A stretch of DNA of 49,443 bases from Pelosinus fermentans (GTDB lineage: Bacteria; Bacillota; Negativicutes; DSM-13327). Positions 44,201 to 49,443 of the stretch are shown in pieces. The first letter of the stretch is position 1; the number at the start of each line of letters is the position of its first letter. A model generated the notes under the pieces. That model was not told the DNA's origin and did no database searches. It saw only the letters and a program-made list of their open reading frames with translations. The position numbers and the translations under genes were made by a program. The stretch lies in NCBI GenBank assembly GCA_002434245.1, contig DJJR01000045.1, positions 414 to 49,856 of the forward strand, written 5' to 3'.

Positions 44201-44475
44201 ACGTCAGCCTGCTCAAATAAAGGATGATTTAATACTCTTAGCAAAGCTGCAGAATATAGATCAAATAATCCTTCTTGTTCTTGCTGGTCTAAAAGTTTTT
44301 TTTGCCATGCAGTTTGTAAAAAGGGAATCTGAATTACTCGTTCATCCTGAGATGCTGTGTGGTGGGCAAACGTAACAGCCTCATGCCCCATCTGGGTCAG
44401 GTAGTTCATAAGAGTCCAGGAAATCCTTGCTGCCCCTCCATGTTTATCAAAAAGATTGATATGTACTACCTTCAT
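41263..44475 (-). CDS. Large two-domain glycosyltransferase: GT4 fused to GT41 (OGT/SPINDLY-like)
   Basis: A 1070-residue cytoplasmic protein. Residues 1-410 are a GT-B, group 1 (GT4) transferase starting VVHINLFDKHGGAARI and containing SPTLAEVFGLTICEAMASG. Residues 410-700 are helical and Trp-rich without a clear repeat. After a basic linker (KKNRKKKKIRIGYI), residues about 710-1065 match the catalytic C-terminal half of O-GlcNAc transferase-like proteins. Examples are CVLVGHGTTTGLPTIDYYISG, FVSCANGIKHGPSRD, ILLKPCHSS and QLDTYPYGGWTTSLEGLYMG. It may add sugars to a protein such as flagellin or build a glycan step by step. ATG at 44475 follows GGGAG by 9 bases. Confidence 0.85.
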   Translation of the reverse strand: MKVVHINLFDKHGGAARISWTLMNYLTQMGHEAVTFAHHTASQDERVIQIPFLQTAWQKKLLDQQEQEGLFDLYSAALLRVLNHPLFEQADVVHLHCINGNYFSFLLLPFLASKPLIWTLHDPLAFTANCLSIDVCNGWKEDWCAACPLDAENKSGLQRELVQLIKSLMYKVSNFTAVCPSAWLIRQAKVSLLQEKEIRLIYNGVDVDTFQPGSKEELRFKLGLPVNQKIILFAAHGGLNNPYKGGEFLRQALLQLYKQYPDIVLLTIGSYSVSTLEDFPILHIDVPFIDNQQQLAQYYAAVDLYVSPTLAEVFGLTICEAMASGTPVVAFAVGGIPELVIHKENGYLVERGNVGELIEGISYFLENEEIRQHAGRAARLRVVEKFSERRMVDEYMCLYEEILKKSNPITDENKSWNPYDEEIVQLIESCKSKGWSFVWKAFHHKYSHFKVEESREKLQFVDRFCNHCLKKIDPISESHVLWDVIIQWQSCRSIPDSGIDLRAKEMEALYEFVKTLRACLTAYFSKVPEGKFVQLKEEQQQRLYILWQQVFLNDFLSLPVQENESPAFTDSSAGFKEYLLISMYRPMDAEQFNIDVVQLWQEEKIPEYYKVLITFWLLHVPYYNIEEKHRDKILKYTSHLFSMHIPTSSFIPLVNECTKVLWRISYIGGNNLPALAEFGDFIAAHMEQYTSRNKKVNTSFKKNRKKKKIRIGYISRLFYGQAVSYYMINRVIHHNKDNFEVYTFALGRVYDEITSIFEKHSDRFKHFKQIDAIEDVYRVMQSISDSKLDILIYTDIGMDPLTYMLAGLRLVPIQCVLVGHGTTTGLPTIDYYISGDFEPPDASSHYREKLIRLPNLGAAQFPPPFAEFIPVTRKDWKIPEEAVVFVSCANGIKHGPSRDRLLVEILKRIPNACILLKPCHSSNLDNQLGERIKLAARNAGVENRLFIVPPLGRIDALLAIADIQLDTYPYGGWTTSLEGLYMGLPMVTQEGDMARSRWGSHMLRALGIREGIGTNEEEYVEWAVKLAMDKELREQIKKKITKQVKSVLFNGAAAQLHYENALLKIFEDKP

Positions 44476-44500
44476 TATTTTCATCTCCCTATTCAAGCAC

Positions 44501-45424
44501 TCAGCAGGAAAAATTATTGGCTTGTAAAAAAGTATCTGCCCAGGCATCACGAATAATAAATAGCGGATGCTTTAATGGGAGTTCTACAGCTTCCACAGGT
44601 AGATTAGCAAGGGAACTTCCCATATCTTTCGTATGAGTCCCTTCTAGGCCATATCCAATATTGGATATCAAATTCACATTGGGTAAGATATGCAGCCCAC
44701 TTTGCAAGAAACAAGCAAATGCAAACTGAAAATCCCAAGCATCTATCTTTTTATGGTAAGCAGCTTCAAACATACGATACCAATATTGAGCAATCCGCAC
44801 TCCTCCAATCACTTCAAATTGAGGTTGATCATTGTGGTTTGCCACCTGTATACTGCCAAAGATATCAAACAACCATTGCCCCTTGCGAACTTCAGGCCAA
44901 AGCAACATGTCAAAATCATAATGCTGCCATGCTCTTTTCCATGTTGCCCAACCACAAGTCTGAGTATAACGGGAGAAATAATAGCTATCTGCTGTTCGTC
45001 GTCTGCCAAACTGAAAATTATTCCCTGAAATACTCATAATACGTTGATCTCCAGAATACTTTTTCAATAATTCCTGGCAATAAGGAAAGAATGTTGGATG
45101 AGGTAAACAATCATCTTCCAAGATGATTGCCTCTTCCACCAAACTAAAGACCCAATCAATTCCAGTAGCTGGACGCCTCCCGCAGCCTAAATGAGTGGGA
45201 GAGTAATTTTTTACAACTTCACAATCCCAATCAATCCCATCAATAAGATTGCGGGCTAGAGCGCAATTTTCTATATCATCCCTTCGATTTGGTCTAGGGG
45301 CATCGGCAATGACTAATAATTTTATCGGTCTAATCTTGCGTATTTCTTCCAACACCCGCTGCGTCAGATTTGGCCTATTAAAGATAATCAATGCAATTGG
45401 GGTAGTACATATATAATCCTTCAT
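44501..45424 (-). CDS. GT-A fold glycosyltransferase (HlpA-like)
   Basis: A 307-residue nucleotide-sugar transferase. The N-terminus ALIIFNRPNLTQRVLEEIR and the metal-binding region EEAIILEDDCLPHPTFFPY (DxD-like EDD) are typical of family 2-like enzymes related to the hemolytic protein HlpA group. YFSRYTQTCGWATWKRAW is a characteristic acceptor-site segment. ATG at 45424 lies 5 bases after AGGTGG. It precedes the large glycosyltransferase gene by 25 bases, so the two are probably co-transcribed. Confidence 0.85.
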   Translation of the reverse strand: MKDYICTTPIALIIFNRPNLTQRVLEEIRKIRPIKLLVIADAPRPNRRDDIENCALARNLIDGIDWDCEVVKNYSPTHLGCGRRPATGIDWVFSLVEEAIILEDDCLPHPTFFPYCQELLKKYSGDQRIMSISGNNFQFGRRRTADSYYFSRYTQTCGWATWKRAWQHYDFDMLLWPEVRKGQWLFDIFGSIQVANHNDQPQFEVIGGVRIAQYWYRMFEAAYHKKIDAWDFQFAFACFLQSGLHILPNVNLISNIGYGLEGTHTKDMGSSLANLPVEAVELPLKHPLFIIRDAWADTFLQANNFSC

Positions 45425-45490
45425 ACCAACCACCTCATTGTCTTATTCCAACCTAATCTAATTTATTCGTAAAGCTGGCAAAAAATGATT

Positions 45491-46324
45491 CTACTTTCTT
45501 CTTAAAAATAATAGTTCATCAATAATTTCCCCTTGTACTTCTCCCTTCGTAATCACTTTTTTAATATGAGGAATCAAATATTGCAGGTGTTTTTTACTGT
45601 CCCCTTCACTCTGAAAGCTTATTTTTTGAGAATAACGATCCATAAGACCCAGCATATAGTAAACAGAAGCAGCACCAGGAGAAAGTGGCTTGATATGATG
45701 CAGTAATTCCTGGAACAATCTGTTTGAAATTGTATTGTTCCAATTCACCTTATGTATTATATGATATGCATGAGATGTGATGACTTTCTTCATAGAAACA
45801 CCTACAAATAAAGGAGACAGTACCGCCCAATAATCCCAGCATGGCATACCCATGCAGAATTGAGATGCAGGATACATAGGAATTATTTTTCTATCAAAGA
45901 AGAAATAGTCAAAACCATCTTGAATTACTCTGCCATTGAGATGAGTAAATGATTCTATATCAATCCTCGATCCATATATAAAGGAATCACTTCCCTCTTT
46001 AGTCAGAAAGGAATACAACAATTCATTCTTTAAAAAATAAATATCAGAATTAACAATTCCACATAGATCAGAACCTCGTTCCCACAAACAGGCCATGATA
46101 TCATCAAAATAAATATAAGGCTTCCCAAATTGTATTCTAGCATCTCTGGCAGCCTCAATAAATTCAATATCAGGAAAAGCAAGCTTTAAAACAGCAGCTT
46201 CTTCTGCACAATTGATAGATAGCACTGCAAACCCAAGTCGTTTCCAACTGTTAACTGCTTCTCTTTGAATCTCTAGATTTTTGCCTGGTGCTAAAGATGT
46301 AGCAATCATAATTCGATGACTCAT
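45491..46324 (-). CDS. Unrecognised protein homologous to the C-terminal half of the neighbouring GT4 protein
   Basis: A 277-residue soluble protein, ATG chosen 7 bases after GGGAGG. Shared segments with residues about 407-640 of the 649-residue plus-strand protein include ATSLAPGK, REAVNSWKRLGF, FIEAARDAR, GKPYIYFDDI, CGIVNSDIYF, GFDYFFFD, GMPCWDYW and YHIIHKVNW. NSD and DD pairs could be metal or sugar-nucleotide ligands, so a GT-A-like transferase is plausible. I do not recognise a named family. It is divergent from its homologue. Confidence 0.72.
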   Translation of the reverse strand: MSHRIMIATSLAPGKNLEIQREAVNSWKRLGFAVLSINCAEEAAVLKLAFPDIEFIEAARDARIQFGKPYIYFDDIMACLWERGSDLCGIVNSDIYFLKNELLYSFLTKEGSDSFIYGSRIDIESFTHLNGRVIQDGFDYFFFDRKIIPMYPASQFCMGMPCWDYWAVLSPLFVGVSMKKVITSHAYHIIHKVNWNNTISNRLFQELLHHIKPLSPGAASVYYMLGLMDRYSQKISFQSEGDSKKHLQYLIPHIKKVITKGEVQGEIIDELLFLRRK

Positions 46325-46491
46325 GCCTTTTCCTCCCACCTCATCTTCAGAGTTCAACTATTTCCTGGTTTGCCATACAGTAAGTTAACATTTTCTTCTC
46401 CATAATTTATATACATATAACGCACCAAGAGAGAGAAGAAACAATATACTACATAAAGAAGAAAATGAATTTTTGATAAAGAAGGGATGAT

Positions 46492-48441
46492 ATGCTTAAA
46501 GATATACGTATAGGCATACCTATCATAGGAAGTAAATACTGGTATGCAGGAGTTACGATAGTAGAATCGATTATCAGTTCTGTTACACAAATGCCTAAGG
46601 AAGAACGTCCCCAGCTTTTTTTTGTAATGAATGATGAAAATCTGGAATGCTTAACCTTGTATGATCTTATCCCCCTTCATGAGCACTTGTTCCCATTAAT
46701 AGATGGTTTAATTTATGTAGGTACAAACGCAGATACTGCACATCACTTGATCCACTATCCATTTGTCCATTATGCTTCCGCAGACCTTCTCTTTGAGAAT
46801 ATCGATTTAATGCTGCCGGTGAATTCCCAGTTGTATCCCGCCCAGCCTGCAATCCCCTGGATACCAGACTTTCAGCATCATTATCTTCCTCAGCTTTTCT
46901 CAGATACTGAAATAAAAAAACGAAATACACTATTTCAAAAAATTGCCGATCATGCACCTCTCGTATTATTTACCAGCAATGATGCAAAAAAAGATTTTCT
47001 GCAGATTTATCCATCTTCTCCCGCTCAAACCCTAGTGTTACCCTTCCCTGTGCATCCAAAGGATACATGGTACACGGGTGATCCTCACCAAGTCCAAAAA
47101 AAATATAATGTACCTGATAACTTCATATTATGCTCTAATCAATTTTGGATGCATAAAAATCATGCCATCTTATTTAAAGCTTTGGCGATTTTACGAAGTC
47201 AGGGTCAAGATATCCATCTGGTGTGCACTGGATCAACAACCGACTATCGCAACCCTAATTATTTCAACAAATTGCAAGAATATATCCAGGTGCTTAATAT
47301 CAAAGACCGTATTCATATCCTTGGCCTTATCCCTCGTCATGATCAAATGCAGCTCATGCGTCGCAGCTTATTTGTTGTGCAGCCCTCCTTATTTGAAGGC
47401 TTGAGCCTGATTATTCAAGAGTGCCAATTATTAGGAAAACCTATTATCCTCTCCGATTTAGCCATACATCAGGAAGAATCTTATGGCACTTACTTTGCAC
47501 GTTCAGATGCTCAGGATCTAGCAAGTAAAATAGCCGATTTACTGCCGATAGCCTCTCCAGGTCCCAACCTCATAAAAGAAATGGAGGCACAAACCGAATA
47601 TACTGAAAAAATTAATTGTTTTAATGTAGAATTCTTCCAATTTATCCTAACTGCTAAAGAAATTTACCGTTCATCGTTACAATATCCAAACATCTCTCAT
47701 CCCTTGAAGGCCGATAGGATAACCATTGCGACCTCTCTGGCACCAAATAAAGATATTTCGATACAACAAAGAGCAATTGAGAGTTGGATTCATTCTGGCT
47801 TTCATGTAGTCTCTATCAATTCTCCAGCTGAAATCAAAATGATTCAACCTCATTTTCCCACTATTGAATTTATTGCAGCCAAAAGAGATGCCAGAGAAAC
47901 TTACGGTAAGCCCTATATCTATATTGATGATATATTAGCCTATTTCTCTGCGGCAAAGAATCGCATTTGCGGCATAGTCAATTCAGATATCCATTTCTTC
48001 AAAAAAGATCTTCCAGCATTCATGTCCATAGAAGCCACCGATTCATTAGTCTTTGGACCGCGTCTCGATGTCGAATCTTTTTCTACAATCAGCGCGGGAA
48101 ACTTCTACAAAGGATTTGATTATTTCTTTTTCGATCAAAATCTCATTAAGCATTATCCTCCATCAAAATTTTGTATTGGTCTGCCTTGGTGGGATTATTG
48201 GCTGCCTTTAATTCCTCTTTTCTCTAACTTACCTGTCAAAAAAGTAACAACTCCCATTTGCTATCATATTATACATCCTAGCAACTATTCGATTGCTTCT
48301 TGGAAATCCCTTGCCCTGGAAATGATGCAGCATTTTTCTCTGCCGCCACAAGCAAATGAGATTTATCTTGGTTATATGAATAATTATATCCTCGATCTAA
48401 TCGAGAAAACCTCAACTAGTATTGAATATACAATGAATTAA
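46492..48441 (+). CDS. GT4 glycosyltransferase fused to an unrecognised C-terminal domain
   Basis: A 649-residue protein. Residues 1-390 are a group 1 glycosyltransferase: FPVHPKDTWYTGDP, PDNFILCSNQFWMHKNH, HILGLIPRHDQMQLMRRS and VQPSLFEGLSLIIQECQLLG, with the nucleotide-binding Glu near position 302. Residues about 400-649 form a separate domain that also occurs as a stand-alone protein encoded just upstream on the other strand. The repeated RDAR, GKPYIYIDDI, CGIVNSD and WWDYW segments suggest a second transferase. GAAGGG precedes the ATG. gmd begins 16 bases after its stop. Confidence 0.8.
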   Translation: MLKDIRIGIPIIGSKYWYAGVTIVESIISSVTQMPKEERPQLFFVMNDENLECLTLYDLIPLHEHLFPLIDGLIYVGTNADTAHHLIHYPFVHYASADLLFENIDLMLPVNSQLYPAQPAIPWIPDFQHHYLPQLFSDTEIKKRNTLFQKIADHAPLVLFTSNDAKKDFLQIYPSSPAQTLVLPFPVHPKDTWYTGDPHQVQKKYNVPDNFILCSNQFWMHKNHAILFKALAILRSQGQDIHLVCTGSTTDYRNPNYFNKLQEYIQVLNIKDRIHILGLIPRHDQMQLMRRSLFVVQPSLFEGLSLIIQECQLLGKPIILSDLAIHQEESYGTYFARSDAQDLASKIADLLPIASPGPNLIKEMEAQTEYTEKINCFNVEFFQFILTAKEIYRSSLQYPNISHPLKADRITIATSLAPNKDISIQQRAIESWIHSGFHVVSINSPAEIKMIQPHFPTIEFIAAKRDARETYGKPYIYIDDILAYFSAAKNRICGIVNSDIHFFKKDLPAFMSIEATDSLVFGPRLDVESFSTISAGNFYKGFDYFFFDQNLIKHYPPSKFCIGLPWWDYWLPLIPLFSNLPVKKVTTPICYHIIHPSNYSIASWKSLALEMMQHFSLPPQANEIYLGYMNNYILDLIEKTSTSIEYTMN

Positions 48442-48457
48442 TATTGGTGGGATGCGT

Positions 48458-49429
48458 ATGAAGAAAGCCCTAATTACAGGTATTAGCGGCCAGGATGGCT
48501 CCTATTTAGCACAACTCTTACTAGCAAAAGGTTATCAGGTACATGGTGTAATCCGGCAATCCAGTATGGAAAACCATCAAAAACTCTTTTTTCTAAAAGA
48601 AATCGCTGAACAGCTTACCTTGCACATCTGTTCGTTGAATAATCATTTATCCATCTATAAATTAATCGATGCTGTAAAGCCAGACGAATGTTATCACCTT
48701 GCAGCCGCTAGTTTTGTAAGTTATTCTTTCGAAGATGAAGCATCTATTCTTGCAACGAATTTAAATCCAACACATTACTTTCTTTCCAGCATAAAGGAAT
48801 TGGTGCCTCACTGCCGATTTTATTTTGCTGGCTCCAGTGAAATCTTTGGTAATGCTGAACTATCCCCTCAAACAGAAGGTACTCGCTTTAACCCTCGATC
48901 AATCTATGGTATATCGAAATTAGCCAGCCACTATGTCGTAAAGAATTATCGAGAGCATCATGGTTTATACGCCTGTACAGGTTTTTGCTATAACCATGAA
49001 TCCCCACGTCGCAATCCTGCCTTTGTTTCACGAAAAATTACATCGGCGGCGGCTAAAATACACTTAAAAATAGAAGATCAAATTCAATTAGGGAATGTTG
49101 ATGCCATTCGTGATTGGGGCTATGCTCCCGAATATGTCGAGGCGATGTGGATGATGCTTAATAATCCTTTGGGAGCAAAAGATTATATTATTGCTACTGG
49201 CATTGCTCATACCGTTCGTGATCTCTTAGCAATTGCATTTTCATTAGTAGGTCTTGATTATAAAAACTATCTAGAAATCAATAGTAATTTTTTCAGACCA
49301 AGCGAGCAAGTTCCTCTCTTAGGTGATGCCTCTAGAATCTACCAGGATTTAGGATGGCAGCCCAAAATTACGTTAGAAAAAATTGTTAAAGAAATGGTTC
49401 TTCAGGATCTCAACCTCTTTAAATCTTAA
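48458..49429 (+). CDS. gmd: GDP-mannose 4,6-dehydratase
   Basis: Makes GDP-4-keto-6-deoxy-mannose, the precursor of GDP-fucose, GDP-rhamnose and related sugars. The 323-residue extended SDR enzyme has the NAD(P)-binding GISGQDGSYL, the FAGSSEIFG segment, the catalytic YGISK and the family signature NHESPRR. ATG at 48458 follows GGTGGG by 6 bases; an ATG two codons earlier overlaps it. It is coupled to the upstream glycosyltransferase gene by a 16-base gap. Partner enzymes that finish the sugar would be expected beyond the window edge. Confidence 0.94.
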   Translation: MKKALITGISGQDGSYLAQLLLAKGYQVHGVIRQSSMENHQKLFFLKEIAEQLTLHICSLNNHLSIYKLIDAVKPDECYHLAAASFVSYSFEDEASILATNLNPTHYFLSSIKELVPHCRFYFAGSSEIFGNAELSPQTEGTRFNPRSIYGISKLASHYVVKNYREHHGLYACTGFCYNHESPRRNPAFVSRKITSAAAKIHLKIEDQIQLGNVDAIRDWGYAPEYVEAMWMMLNNPLGAKDYIIATGIAHTVRDLLAIAFSLVGLDYKNYLEINSNFFRPSEQVPLLGDASRIYQDLGWQPKITLEKIVKEMVLQDLNLFKS

Positions 49430-49443
49430 TATAGAAGAATCCC

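Overview
The window is AT-rich chromosomal DNA from a Firmicute. I see no phage, insertion sequence, CRISPR array or rRNA operon. RNase J, a lysine riboswitch, a tryptophan T-box, the nadD-yqeK-rsfS block and AGGAGG-type ribosome binding sites are all Firmicute traits. A MacA/MacB-like export system, GDP-mannose dehydratase and large glycan transferases fit a diderm Firmicute such as the Negativicutes (Sporomusaceae, for example Pelosinus or Sporomusa). That placement is inference from style and gene content.

Layout. 0.1-12.5 kb: RNase J, an orphan sensor kinase, a lysine-riboswitch-controlled amino acid permease, a YdjM-type membrane protein, bacteriohemerythrin, a zinc-ribbon protein, a DMT exporter, a tiny Cys-rich protein, an ECF sigma factor, a divergent MFS/LysR pair and a GalT-like DUF4931 protein. 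12.5-25.5 kb: an aromatic amino acid block. On the minus strand a trp operon in the rotated order trpD-F-C-B-A-E-G, then pheA and a GNAT gene, lies behind a tryptophan T-box. On the plus strand are aroF and aroC. On the minus strand are aroK and aroD. 25.8-36.4 kb: an M20 amidohydrolase, a formate/nitrite channel, small hypotheticals, a short RadC-like protein, tRNA-Ala(GGC), CheV, CvfB, RsfS, an LCP protein, YqeK, an RRM protein and NadD. 36.4-39.8 kb: a MacA/MacB-like three-gene exporter flanked by two tiny membrane protein genes. 39.9-49.4 kb: a Cys-rich protein and a glycosylation cluster with a GT4-GT41-like fusion, a GT-A enzyme, two proteins sharing an unrecognised domain, and gmd.

The most striking signal is a pair of apparent leader-peptide attenuators for the shikimate pathway. 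A 53-residue ORF in front of aroF-aroC and a 45-residue ORF in front of aroK are extraordinarily rich in Phe, Tyr and Trp codons. Each has a consensus promoter with a 16-base spacer, a strong ribosome binding site, and an intrinsic terminator built on the same AAGACTC/GAGTCTT stem. In the first leader a clear antiterminator can be drawn between the end of the peptide ORF and the terminator 5' arm. This suggests ribosome-mediated attenuation sensing all three aromatic amino acids, next to a T-box that senses tryptophan alone.

A second oddity is trpF. The conserved catalytic-Cys segment is encoded, but no ATG, GTG or TTG lies upstream of it in frame. The best start is an AUU codon placed 7 bases after a strong Shine-Dalgarno sequence and overlapping the trpD stop. 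Many starts given here differ from the longest open frame, because the ribosome binding site selects an internal codon; the reason is stated in each entry.
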